Shown here: in pieces, positions 1-7,843 of the stretch | Layout: every line of letters begins with the position of its first letter | Numbering within the stretch: position 1 is the first letter of the stretch | Source: Streptomyces sp. CB01635 | Lineage (GTDB): Bacteria > Actinomycetota > Actinomycetes > Streptomycetales > Streptomycetaceae | Assembly: GCF_002803065.1 (NCBI RefSeq) | Contig: NZ_NNBL01000012.1 | Location: 124,001 to 188,000 of the forward strand | Length of the DNA: 64,000 nucleotides | Reading direction: 5' to 3' | Translations under genes and position numbers: made by a program | The notes under the pieces: generated by a model | The model's database searches: none | Seen by the model: the letters and a program-made list of their open reading frames with translations, nothing else | Told to the model about the DNA's origin: nothing

Positions 1-914
1 TCGCTGGTGCCGTGCGCCGACGCGCAGCTGACCTGGTTGTCGCCGAGCCAGCCCAGCTTCCACTTGTGCCAGCCGAGGAGGTCGTTGCCGGCGCCCCAGT
101 CCTCGCTCATGATGTCCCAGTGGCCGACGGCGCCGCCGCCGTCCTGGGTGTAGAGGTCGGGCAGGCCGAAGGTGTGGCCGTTCTCGTGGGGCAGTACGCG
201 GTAGCCGGTCTCGGCGTACGAGCCCGAGCCGTCGTCCTGGCGGCTGTACACGAACGACGCGTTGGCGACGTGGACGCCGTCGGCGACCGGCGCCTCGTGG
301 TTGCCGGCGAACGTCACGGACAGCACGGTGTCCAGGGCGGAGGGGCCCGCGTTCGGGGTGACGAGGATGTTGATCAGGTCGTAGTCGCGGAAGTCCACGT
401 CCGGGTCTGCCTTGGCCACGATGTCGTCGACCAGGTCGCGGTAGCCGGGGTCGAAAGGGGCGCCCCGTGCTATCCCGTATTCGGCGAACGTCCTCGGCAT
501 GCGCAGCCAGTGCCTGATCGGCGCCTCCGGGCGGTAGTCGAGCTTCCCGTACGAGCCGGTGCGGAACCAGTCCTTGGTCTGCGGGAAGAACTCGCCGAGG
601 CGGTCGAGCGCGGTGCCCTGGCCGGGGGCGTCGGAGAAGTCGACCATGAGGTTCAGGGCGTGGACGGTGCCCGTGGAGCGGGCGTAACCCGGCTGTGTGG
701 GCATGCCTTCCGACATCTGTACGCCCAGTGCGCCCTGGATCATGCAGGGGTTCAGCGCGGCCGGCCGGGACAGGGACGCGGAGCCCGAACCGGACGGGGA
801 CGGGGACTGTTCTATGAGGCGGCCCGTACTCGCAGACGTGGTGACGGCGAGGACCACTGCGGTGAGCCCCGCGAGCCCCGCGCTGCGCCGGGCCCTGCGT
901 ATGCGCTGCCGCAA
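1..914 (-). CDS. M6-family secreted metalloprotease, C-terminus cut by window edge
   Basis: The reverse-strand frame encodes a secreted zinc protease whose 3' part lies beyond the window. A basic N-terminus (RQRIRRARR) is followed by a hydrophobic stretch (AGLAGLTAVVLAV), which looks like a signal peptide. Around residue 243 is HENGHTFGLPD, an HExxHxxGxxD zinc site typical of the M6/immune-inhibitor-A family: the first His pair and the Asp bind zinc and the Glu is catalytic. Downstream come SEDWGAGNDLLGWHKW-type residues usual in M6 enzymes. I chose a TTG start because GGTGAGG lies 7 nt upstream; an in-frame GTG at 974 would add 20 residues but has no well-spaced ribosome site. The gene diverges from the TetR gene at 1179. 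Confidence 0.8.
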   Translation of the reverse strand, partial: MRQRIRRARRSAGLAGLTAVVLAVTTSASTGRLIEQSPSPSGSGSASLSRPAALNPCMIQGALGVQMSEGMPTQPGYARSTGTVHALNLMVDFSDAPGQGTALDRLGEFFPQTKDWFRTGSYGKLDYRPEAPIRHWLRMPRTFAEYGIARGAPFDPGYRDLVDDIVAKADPDVDFRDYDLINILVTPNAGPSALDTVLSVTFAGNHEAPVADGVHVANASFVYSRQDDGSGSYAETGYRVLPHENGHTFGLPDLYTQDGGGAVGHWDIMSEDWGAGNDLLGWHKWKLGWLGDNQVSCASAHGTS

Positions 915-1034
915 TGAGATCGCCTCACCCTCGGTCCCCGGCAGTCCCGGGAGCGGGCTGCGTCCTTCGATCACCCTGTGACGGGGTGTGCCGGGCCGCT
1001 CGCTGAGTGCGCCGATCGTGGGTTTTTCGGAAGT

Positions 1035-1048
1035 GTGGCCCAGGTCAC
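1035..1048. promoter_or_regulatory. Crp-like site
   Basis: The sequence reads GTG-N6-GTCAC, matching the GTG-N6-GNCAC motif reported for Streptomyces Crp. It lies inside a slightly larger inverted repeat (GTGTG/CACAC). It sits between the divergent M6 protease and TetR genes, about 120 bp from the protease start. The assignment is by motif only. Confidence 0.3.
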
Positions 1049-1067
1049 ACGAATGGCGGGAAATAAC

Positions 1068-1124
1068 CGGGGAGGCCTTCCCCGTTTAGGCCTGTGTCCG
1101 CAAGAAACGGGGACTCACTCCCCG
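1068..1124. promoter_or_regulatory. paired operators CGGGGA-N5-TCCCCG
   Basis: Two identical inverted repeats, CGGGGA-N5-TCCCCG, occupy 1068-1084 and 1108-1124, with centres 40 bp apart and different spacers (GGCCT and CTCAC). Conserved arms with a free spacer are what a dimeric repressor site looks like. They sit just upstream of the TetR gene at 1179 and are best read as its autoregulatory operators, which would also control the co-directional MFS gene. Confidence 0.6.
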
Positions 1125-1178
1125 GAACGAGCAGACAACGGAGAATGACCGCAACGTCCGCCGGAAGGAGCCAGAACC

Positions 1179-1850
1179 GTGAGTGCCGCAGCCACCACCA
1201 CCGCACCCGCGACGGGGAAGCGCGTGCCCAAGCCGCGCGCCGACGCCCTGCGCAACCGGGAGCGGATCGTCGCTGCCGCTCGCGAGATGGTCGTCGAGTT
1301 CGGCGCCGAGGTGCCGATCGACGAGATCGCCCGCCGCGCGGGCGTCGGAAACGCCACGGTCTACCGGCACTTCGCGGACCGCGCCGACCTGCTCCGGCAC
1401 GTCGTCCTCTCCGTCATGGACAGCGTCACCGAACACGCCGAACGGGCGCTCGCCGTCGCGGACGCCGACCCGGACGACTCCTTCGGAGCGCTGCGCACGT
1501 TCGTGCACGCGGCCGCGGAAGAGCGGATCGGCGCCCTGTGCCCGATGCTCACGGCCGGCTTCGACAAGGACCATCCCGATCTGCTGGCCGCCCGCGACCG
1601 GCTCGAGGCCGGCACCGAGGGCCTCATGGAGCGGGCCCGCGCGGCCGGGCAGCTGCGCACCGACATCGCCGTCGGAGATCTGATGGTCGCCCTCTCCCAG
1701 CTCACCAGGCCCCTGCCCGGCATCGCCTGCCTGGACATCGACCGCTTCGTCCACCGCCATCTGCAGCTGTTCCTCGACGGCCTGATGGCACCGGCCCGCT
1801 CGGAGCTTCCGGGTGCGCCCGCGACTCTGGAGGACCTCCGGCAGGCCTGA
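1179..1850 (+). CDS. TetR-family transcriptional regulator
   Basis: A 223-residue TetR/AcrR repressor. The helix-turn-helix is at about residues 47-66 (IDEIARRAGVGNATVYRHF), the normal TetR signature, followed by an all-helical ligand domain in the usual size range. The GTG start has a strong ribosome site (GGAAGGAG, 8 nt spacing). The MFS transporter at 1959 lies 108 nt downstream on the same strand, so this protein probably controls that efflux pump in response to one of its substrates. Two matching palindromes upstream are candidate operators. The ligand cannot be inferred. Confidence 0.9.
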   Translation: MSAAATTTAPATGKRVPKPRADALRNRERIVAAAREMVVEFGAEVPIDEIARRAGVGNATVYRHFADRADLLRHVVLSVMDSVTEHAERALAVADADPDDSFGALRTFVHAAAEERIGALCPMLTAGFDKDHPDLLAARDRLEAGTEGLMERARAAGQLRTDIAVGDLMVALSQLTRPLPGIACLDIDRFVHRHLQLFLDGLMAPARSELPGAPATLEDLRQA

Positions 1851-1958
1851 TCCACCCACGCCCCGCCGCCGCCGGCTCGCCGGCGGAGTTCACAGACATC
1901 TTCAGCAGCTTCCGTAACACCCGATATTTCACGCTTATTCGAGACTTGGAGTGCCGTC

Positions 1959-3488
1959 GTGGCTACCCCTTTGCCGAAAATAGATCTGCCCAAGGCAGAC
2001 CCCATGCGCTGGAAGGCACTCGTCTTCATCGCACTCGCCCAGCTGATGGTCGTGCTCGACGCGACCATCGTGAACATCGCCCTGCCGTGGGCCCAGCAGG
2101 ACCTCGGCATCTCCGACGGAAACAAGCAGTGGGTCATCACGGCCTACGCGCTCGCCTTCGGCGGACTGCTCCTGTTCGGCGGCCGCATCGCCGACATGTG
2201 GGGCCGTAAGCGGACCTTCGTCACCGGCCTGCTCGGCTTCGCCTTCGCGTCCGCGCTCGGCGGTGCGGCCCAGGGCGAGGCCATGATGCTCGGCGCCCGC
2301 GCCCTCCAGGGCGTGTTCGGCGCGCTGCTCGCGCCCGCCGCGCTCTCCCTGCTCGCGGTGATGTTCACCGACGCCAAGGAGCGCGCCAAGGCGTTCGGCA
2401 TCTACGGTGCGATCGCCGGTGGCGGTGGCGCCGTCGGCCTGATCCTCGGCGGTTTCCTCACCGAGTACCTGGACTGGCGCTGGACGTTCTTCGTCAACAT
2501 CCCGTTCGCGATCATCGCGGCCGCGGGTGCCTACTTCGTCATCCGTGAGCCGGCCGGTTCCCGTAACCGCTCGTCGCTCGACATCCCGGGCGTCGTCCTG
2601 TCGACCCTCGGCCTGGTCTCCCTGGTCTACGGCTTCACGCGCGCCGAGTCCAACGGCTGGTCCGACGCCATGACGGTCGGCCTGTTCGTGGCCTCCGCCG
2701 TGCTGCTGCTCGGGTTCGTCTTCACCGAGTCCAAGGTCCGCTCGCCGCTGCTGCCGCTGCGCGTCCTGCTCGACCGCAACCGCGGCGGCGTCTACATGTC
2801 GCTCGGTCTCGCCGTCATCTCGATGTTCGGCCTGTTCCTCTTCCTGACGTACTACCTCCAGGTCGTCCGCGGCTACTCGCCGGTGACCACCGGCTTCGCG
2901 TTCCTGCCGATGATCGTCGGCATGATCACGGGCTCCACGCAGATCGGCGCCCGGCTGATGACGCGGGTCCCCCCGCGGCTGCTCATGGGCCCCGGCTTCC
3001 TGGTCGCGGCGCTCGGCATGCTGCTCCTGACGCAGCTGGAGATCGACTCCTCGTACCCGTTCCTGATCCTGCCGGCGCAGCTGCTGCTGGGCCTCGGCAT
3101 GGGTACGGCGTTCATGCCCGCCATGTCCCTGGCCACGCACGGTGTCGAGCCGCGTGACGCCGGTGTCGCCTCCGCGATGGTCAACACCTCGCAGCAGGTC
3201 GGCGGCGCGATCGGCACGGCCCTGCTGAACACGATCGCCGCGTCGGCGACCACCGCCTACGTCGCCTCGCACGCGGCCGGAGCCACCAACGCCAAGCTCC
3301 TCCAGGCGCAGGCCATGGTGAACGGCTACACCCACGCCATCTGGTGGGCCGTCGGGATCCTGGCCGTGGCGGCCACGATCGCCGTCACCCTCATCAACAC
3401 GGGTGTCCCGGGCAGCGCCGCCCCGAAGGCCTCCGGTTCCACGGAGGACGCGCAGGACGAGGTGCAGATCCCGGTGATCGCGCACTGA
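1959..3488 (+). CDS. MFS drug exporter, DHA2 (14-TM) type
   Basis: A 509-residue proton-driven efflux transporter of the plasma membrane. LDATIVNIALP in the first helix is the DHA2 motif D1, and GRIADMWGRKR in the loop after helix 2 is MFS motif A. About fourteen hydrophobic segments follow, and the C-terminus is short and acidic. The length suits the EmrB/QacA group. The GTG start is preceded by TTGGAG at 7 nt spacing. Its position behind a TetR gene makes this a typical regulator/exporter pair. The substrate is unknown. Confidence 0.9.
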   Translation: MATPLPKIDLPKADPMRWKALVFIALAQLMVVLDATIVNIALPWAQQDLGISDGNKQWVITAYALAFGGLLLFGGRIADMWGRKRTFVTGLLGFAFASALGGAAQGEAMMLGARALQGVFGALLAPAALSLLAVMFTDAKERAKAFGIYGAIAGGGGAVGLILGGFLTEYLDWRWTFFVNIPFAIIAAAGAYFVIREPAGSRNRSSLDIPGVVLSTLGLVSLVYGFTRAESNGWSDAMTVGLFVASAVLLLGFVFTESKVRSPLLPLRVLLDRNRGGVYMSLGLAVISMFGLFLFLTYYLQVVRGYSPVTTGFAFLPMIVGMITGSTQIGARLMTRVPPRLLMGPGFLVAALGMLLLTQLEIDSSYPFLILPAQLLLGLGMGTAFMPAMSLATHGVEPRDAGVASAMVNTSQQVGGAIGTALLNTIAASATTAYVASHAAGATNAKLLQAQAMVNGYTHAIWWAVGILAVAATIAVTLINTGVPGSAAPKASGSTEDAQDEVQIPVIAH

Positions 3489-3519
3489 CCCGTATCAAGC
3501 CCGAAGCAGATTCAGGGCA

Positions 3520-4032
3520 CTACCGGAGCCAGGGGAGATCCGCCCCCGCCTCCTTCGGCTGAAGTCCCTCGGCGACGATCCTCATGATCTCGCCGAGGGA
3601 CTTCTGCTGTTCCGGGGAGAGCCGGTCGAAGAGCGCCTGCCGCACAGCGGTGACATGACCGGGCGCCGTCCGCGACAGGACCTCGTACCCGGCGTCCGTG
3701 AGGCACGCCAGCTGGCCGCGCTTGTCGGACGGGCAGTCCTCGCGGCGCACCCAGCCGTTCTTCTCCAGGCGCGCGATGGCGTGCGAGAGGCGGGAGCGGG
3801 TGATCTTCGCGTTCATGGCCAGCTCGGTCATGCGCAGGCGGCGGCGCGGCGCCTCGGAGAGCTGGACGAGCAGCCCGTAGTAGATGTGCGGCATGCCCGC
3901 GTCCCGCTGGAGCTGGCGGTCGAGGTGGTCCTCCAGCAGCGTGGTCGCATGGAGATACGCCTGCCAGGTGCGCTGCTCCTCGTCCGTGAGCCAGCGAGGG
4001 GTTTGGGTGGGTGCCGTCGTCATGGGGTCCAC
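3520..4032 (-). CDS. MarR-family transcriptional regulator
   Basis: A 170-residue MarR protein. The winged helix runs from about residue 62 to 115: MTELAMNAKITRSRLSHAI is the recognition region and CPSDKRGQ the wing with the conserved D-x-R. Flanking helices would form the dimer interface. The GTG start has an excellent ribosome site (AGGAGGT, 7 nt). It diverges from the LigB-type dioxygenase gene at 4140, and the shared promoter region carries TTGA-N4-TCAA. The likely role is control of that dioxygenase by a phenolic compound or oxidant, an inference from arrangement. The MFS gene converges on it with a 31-nt gap. Confidence 0.88.
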   Translation of the reverse strand: MDPMTTAPTQTPRWLTDEEQRTWQAYLHATTLLEDHLDRQLQRDAGMPHIYYGLLVQLSEAPRRRLRMTELAMNAKITRSRLSHAIARLEKNGWVRREDCPSDKRGQLACLTDAGYEVLSRTAPGHVTAVRQALFDRLSPEQQKSLGEIMRIVAEGLQPKEAGADLPWLR

Positions 4033-4087
4033 TGTACGTACCTCCTTCTTGAAGATTAAACAATCGGGTACTACTCTGTTGGTACAG

Positions 4088-4101
4088 CTTGAGACTTCAA
4101 G
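4088..4101. promoter_or_regulatory. MarR-type operator candidate
   Basis: CTTGA-GACT-TCAAG is a perfect inverted repeat with 5-bp arms in the AT-rich gap between the divergent marR and dioxygenase genes. TTGA/TCAA half sites are common among MarR regulators. A related TTCTTGAAGA sequence lies at about 4046-4055, nearer the marR start, and could be a second weaker site. Confidence 0.4.
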
Positions 4102-4139
4102 TAATTCGTTCCGGGGTCCCGTCGTCCAGGAGTGTCGCC

Positions 4140-4907
4140 ATGCGTATGCCCGCTCTCTACCTCAGCCACGGCGCGCCGCCGCTCGCCGACGACGACCTGT
4201 GGACCGGTCAGCTCGCCGCGTGGTCGGCCGAACTGCCGCGCCCCAGGGCCGTCCTGATGGTCTCCGCACACTGGGAGGAGGCCCCGCTCGCCCTCGGCGC
4301 CACCGAGACCGTGCCGCTCGTCTACGACTTCTGGGGCTTCCCCGAGCACTACTACCAGGTGCGGTACGAGGCCCCTGGGGCACCCGAACTGGCCGATTCC
4401 GTACGGAAATTGCTGCACGGCCCCGGCACCCCGGTCCAGGACATCCCGGACCGTGGCCTCGACCACGGGGCGTACGTCCCGCTCGTCGAGATGTACCCCG
4501 GAGCCGACATCCCGGTCCTACAGATCTCCATGCCGACGCTCGACCCGCAGAAGCTGATGGGCATCGGGCGCAAGCTCGCGCCGCTGCGGGACGAGGGGGT
4601 CCTGATCGTCGGCTCGGGTTTCTTCACGCACAACCTCGCCGCGCTGCGGCAGGGCGGGATCCCCGCCTGGTCCGCCGAGTTCGACGACTGGGGGCACCGA
4701 GCCCTGGAGAGCGGCGACGTGGACGCCCTGCTCGACTTCACCCACAAGTCCCCGGCCGGGCAGCTCGCCCACCCGCGCACGGAGCACTTCGCTCCGCTGT
4801 TCGTGGCGATGGGGGCGGCCGACGCCTCCGGCGGGCTGGATGGGCAGCGGAGCGTCATTGACGGGTTCTGGATGGGGCTGGCCAAGCGGTCGGTGCAGTT
4901 CGGCTAG
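4140..4907 (+). CDS. LigB/DODA-type extradiol ring-cleavage dioxygenase
   Basis: A 255-residue protein of the YgiD/4,5-DOPA extradiol dioxygenase family, which opens catechol rings with a non-haem metal. The N-terminus has LYLSHGAPPL. Further metal-ligand and active-site segments are SAHWEE (about residue 40), DHGAYVPL (about residue 106) and FFTHNLA (about residue 160). Length is normal. The ATG at 4140 has AGGAG 8 nt upstream; an in-frame ATG at 4089 would lie inside the operator region and lacks a ribosome site. It diverges from a MarR gene, the usual arrangement for quinone- or phenol-responsive dioxygenases. The native substrate is unknown. Confidence 0.85.
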   Translation: MRMPALYLSHGAPPLADDDLWTGQLAAWSAELPRPRAVLMVSAHWEEAPLALGATETVPLVYDFWGFPEHYYQVRYEAPGAPELADSVRKLLHGPGTPVQDIPDRGLDHGAYVPLVEMYPGADIPVLQISMPTLDPQKLMGIGRKLAPLRDEGVLIVGSGFFTHNLAALRQGGIPAWSAEFDDWGHRALESGDVDALLDFTHKSPAGQLAHPRTEHFAPLFVAMGAADASGGLDGQRSVIDGFWMGLAKRSVQFG

Positions 4908-4918
4908 GTGCCGCTCGG

Positions 4919-5446
4919 TCAGGTGTCGCTGTTGACCGGGCGCTCGTACCAGGCCACGTCCCAGTAGCGGCCGAACTTGCGGCCGACCTCGCGGTACGTG
5001 CCCACGTAGGTGAAGCCGAAGCGGGTGTGCAGGCGGTCCGAGGCCTCGTTCGGCTGGGTGATGCCCGCGTACGCGCGGTGGACGTCCTCGCCCGCGAGCG
5101 CCTCGAAGAGCGCCTTGTAGAGCAGGGTGCCGATGCCGCGACCGCCCGCGTCGGGCGCGCAGTAGACGCTGACCTCCACCGAGGTGTCGTACGCCGCCTT
5201 CGCGCGGAAGGGTCCCGAGGTCGCGTAGCCGAGGACGCGGCCGGAATCGCGCTCCTGGGCAACCAGCAGCAGGTGCCGGCCGTCTTCAAGGTGGGAGAGC
5301 AGCCAAGGACGGCGCTCCTGCGGGGTGAAGACAGCCGTGTCAAAGGTGATCGGCGTCTCACGCACATAGTGGTTGTAGAGGGCGGTGAGAGCGTCGAGAT
5401 CGGTTTCGGCGCCGGGCCTGACCAGCACTTCTGTGGACTCCGTCAC
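4919..5446 (-). CDS. GNAT N-acetyltransferase, phosphinothricin-acetyltransferase-like
   Basis: A 175-residue acetyl-CoA-dependent acetyltransferase. The order of blocks, with LDALTALYNHYVRETPITFD at the N-terminus, VSVYCAPDAGGRGIGTLLY (acetyl-CoA loop G-x-G-I-G) in the middle and LHTRFGFTYVGTYREVG with GRYWDVAWYER at the end, is that of the pat/bar-like subfamily. Such proteins may acylate amino acids such as methionine sulfone or phosphinothricin-like compounds. The GTG start at 5446 has GGGAGG with 8-nt spacing. It diverges from hrdD with a 202-bp gap. Confidence 0.88.
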   Translation of the reverse strand: MTESTEVLVRPGAETDLDALTALYNHYVRETPITFDTAVFTPQERRPWLLSHLEDGRHLLLVAQERDSGRVLGYATSGPFRAKAAYDTSVEVSVYCAPDAGGRGIGTLLYKALFEALAGEDVHRAYAGITQPNEASDRLHTRFGFTYVGTYREVGRKFGRYWDVAWYERPVNSDT

Positions 5447-5519
5447 GCTGAGGACCTCCCCGTATCCGGCCGATCGCGGCACAGGGTACTGCATGATCAC
5501 GAAAATCGATGGGCACCTT

Positions 5520-5546
5520 GGGAATTCTGTCCGGATTCCAGTCGTT
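5520..5546 (+). promoter_or_regulatory. sigma-R type promoter of hrdD
   Basis: GGGAAT at 5520-5525, an 18-nt spacer and GTT at 5544-5546 match the sigma-R (thiol-stress sigma factor) consensus GGGAAT-N18-GTT exactly. The implied start of transcription gives a 5' leader of about 95 nt before hrdD. hrdD belongs to the published Streptomyces coelicolor sigma-R regulon, which supports this reading. Confidence 0.75.
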
Positions 5547-5648
5547 GTTTCCATCGGATGCAGGGCACCCGGGAGGGTGTGCCTGGCACCACAGGACCAC
5601 AGGACCTGTCCACCGCAGGCCCCCGCCCACCATCGCAAGGGAGCACGC

Positions 5649-6653
5649 ATGGCAACCCGTGCCGTCGCCCGTCGTAAGTCCGCCGCCTCCGGCGAGACCG
5701 ACGGCGCACGCAGTGTTCGCGCCGTAGGCGGCGAGATCGCCGACCGCGACCTGGTCGGCATGTACCTCGACGAGATCGCGCGTACGCCGCTGCTGGACGC
5801 CGCCAAGGAAGTCGAACTTTCCCAGACGATCGAGGCGGGCGTCTACGCCCGGCAGATCCTCGACGGCGAGGCGGAGAGCGAAGCCGCGGGCAAGGCGTCC
5901 CGCGAGGAGCTCGAAGCGCTCGTCGCCGCGGGTGAGCGGGCCAAGGACGTCTTCATCAAGTCCAATCTGCGCCTGGTCGTGGCCGTCGCGCGCCGCTACC
6001 CGAGGAGCGGTCTCCCGCTCCTCGACCTCATCCAGGAGGGGAACGCGGGCCTGGTGCGCGCGGTCGAGAAGTTCGACTACCGCAAGGGCTTCAAGTTCTC
6101 CACGTACGCGACGTGGTGGATCCGGCAGGCCATCACGCGCTCGATAGCCGACCAGTCGCGCACGATCCGGCTCCCCGTCCACCTGGTGGAGGAGCTGGGC
6201 CGCATCCGGCGCGTGCAGCGCGAGTTCAACCGGAAGAACGGGCGGGACCCCGAGCCCGAGGAGATCGCCGCCGAGCTCGACTCCAAGCCCGCTCGCGTCG
6301 TCGACGTCCTGGACTGGGCCCGCGACCCGGTCTCGCTGAACATGCCGGTGGACGACGAGGGCGATACGCAGTTCGGTGACCTTCTGGAGGACACGTCCGC
6401 CGTGTCGCCCGAGCAGTCCGTCCTCACGCTGCTGCGCAGCGAGGAGCTGGACGACCTCATCGGCCGCCTCGACCAGCGCACGGCGTCCATCATCAAGATG
6501 CGGTACGGGATCGACGACGGCCGTGAGCGCACGCTCACGGAGGTCGGCAAGGAGCACGGGCTGACGCGCGAGCGGATCCGGCAGATCGAGAAGCACGCGC
6601 TTCTTGAGCTGAAGAAGCTGGCTCGGGACACCGGGTTCGATGCCGCCGCGTGA
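5649..6653 (+). CDS. hrdD: RNA polymerase sigma factor HrdD (group 2 sigma-70)
   Basis: A 334-residue principal-like sigma factor. Region 1.2 is at DLVGMYLDEIARTPLL, region 2 at SNLRLVVAVARRYP through KFSTYATWWIRQAI (core binding and -10 recognition), region 3 at VEELGRIRRVQREFN, and region 4 at TLTEVGKEHGLTRERIRQIE (the -35 recognition helix). The long N-terminal region 1.1 of primary sigmas is missing, so this is a non-essential Hrd paralogue. MATRAVARRK at the start and RDTGFDAAA at the end match HrdD as I know it. The ATG has AAGGGAG upstream. A sigma-R type promoter precedes it, tying its supply to disulfide stress. Confidence 0.92.
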   Translation: MATRAVARRKSAASGETDGARSVRAVGGEIADRDLVGMYLDEIARTPLLDAAKEVELSQTIEAGVYARQILDGEAESEAAGKASREELEALVAAGERAKDVFIKSNLRLVVAVARRYPRSGLPLLDLIQEGNAGLVRAVEKFDYRKGFKFSTYATWWIRQAITRSIADQSRTIRLPVHLVEELGRIRRVQREFNRKNGRDPEPEEIAAELDSKPARVVDVLDWARDPVSLNMPVDDEGDTQFGDLLEDTSAVSPEQSVLTLLRSEELDDLIGRLDQRTASIIKMRYGIDDGRERTLTEVGKEHGLTRERIRQIEKHALLELKKLARDTGFDAAA

Positions 6654-6655
6654 GG

Positions 6656-6720
6656 TTCCGGGGGCGCTGCCCCCGGCCCCCGCGCTCCTTGTCCTCAAGC
6701 GCCGGACGGGCTGGATCTCA
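6656..6720. repeat. GC hairpin plus GCGCCGGACGGGCTG element after hrdD
   Basis: A short hairpin, GGGGGC-GCT-GCCCCC at 6660-6674, follows the hrdD stop. After it comes CAAGCGCCGGACGGGCTGGA, a phrase recurring downstream of many Streptomyces genes and generally taken as a terminator-associated intergenic repeat. Here it overlaps the 3' end of the convergent WYL gene. No second copy occurs in this window. Confidence 0.5.
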
Positions 6721-7690
6721 CCGGCCCGTCCGTAGCGCGGGCGAGACGACTGCTCAACTCCCTGAGATAGTCCGCCAGTTGGTCCGGCCCGTGCACCGTG
6801 AACTCGCAGTCCACCAGCGCGAGCCGCAGCGCCAGCCACTCCACAGAGTCGGTCGCCGTCGCGCGCAGCCGGCACGTTCCGTCGGGCTGCGCCTCGGGCG
6901 CGCCGAGCGCCGAGGGCAGCCGCGCCACCACGAAGTCCGCCGGCGCTTCGAACGTCACATCGATGTCGTACGAGGGCCGGCCGCGCCCCGACATGGAGCG
7001 CCGCAGATACTCCGCCGCGTCCCCCGTCGGCAGCTCCCGCGGAGCGAACCGCGCACCCGTGGCGAACGGCTCCGCGACCCGGTCCACGCGGAAGGTGCGC
7101 CAGTCGTCCCGGTCTATGTCGTACGCCACCAGATACCAGCGCCGCCCCGTCGACACCATCCGGTACGGCTCCGTCAGACGGCGTGACTCGGTGCCGTCGC
7201 CCGAGCGGTAGCGGAACCGCAGCCGCTCCTGCCCCGCCGTCGCCGACGCGAGGACCGTGAGCGTCTCCGTCGCGATGGACGCCCCGTCCCCGCCGGTCAG
7301 CGGCATCGTGGCGGCCTGGAGCGTGGAGACCCGGTGCCGCAGGCGCGAGGGCAGCACCTGCTCCAGCTTGGCGAGGGCCCGTACGGACGCCTCCTCCACG
7401 CCCTCGACGGCGTGCCCCGCCCCGGCCCGCAGACCGACCGCGATCGCCACGGCCTCCTCGTCGTCCAGGACCAGCGGCGGCAGCGCCTTGCCCGCGACCA
7501 GGCGGTAACCGCCCTCCGCGCCCATCGACGCCTGCACGGGATAGCCGAGATCACGCAGCCGGTCCACGTCACGGCGCACCGTGCGCCGCGAGACGCTCAG
7601 GCGCGCGGCGAGCTCGCCGCCGGGCCACTCGCGCGGGGTCTGGAGCAGGGAGAGCAGTTGAAGCAGCCGGGCCGGGGTGTCGGTGGTCAT
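6695..7690 (-). CDS. HTH/WYL-domain transcriptional regulator (YafY type)
   Basis: A 331-residue regulator. The N-terminal HTH_11 helix-turn-helix (ELAARLSVSRRTVRRDVDRL, residues 27-46) is followed by the GYPVQASMGAEGGYRL linker. The WYL domain contains RRWYLVAYDIDRDDWRTFRV (about residue 190), and a WCX-like C-terminal domain completes it. WYL domains sense nucleic acids or small ligands. The ATG start has GAGAGGGG at 7 nt. It diverges from the MFS gene at 7844, so it probably controls that transporter. The 3' end converges on hrdD. Confidence 0.88.
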   Translation of the reverse strand: MTTDTPARLLQLLSLLQTPREWPGGELAARLSVSRRTVRRDVDRLRDLGYPVQASMGAEGGYRLVAGKALPPLVLDDEEAVAIAVGLRAGAGHAVEGVEEASVRALAKLEQVLPSRLRHRVSTLQAATMPLTGGDGASIATETLTVLASATAGQERLRFRYRSGDGTESRRLTEPYRMVSTGRRWYLVAYDIDRDDWRTFRVDRVAEPFATGARFAPRELPTGDAAEYLRRSMSGRGRPSYDIDVTFEAPADFVVARLPSALGAPEAQPDGTCRLRATATDSVEWLALRLALVDCEFTVHGPDQLADYLRELSSRLARATDGPVRSSPSGA

Positions 7691-7843
7691 GGTGCGTCCC
7701 CTCTCGTTCGCGTCCCGTTGTCGTGTCCGTCCCGCTCGCGGCGCCCTCGCTTGTGGCTTTCGCGGCGCATTCGTTATCGGGAGATTCCAGGGTGCGCGCC
7801 ATCTAGGACACAGTGTGACCTACATGCCTCCTAGTCTCCCCGT

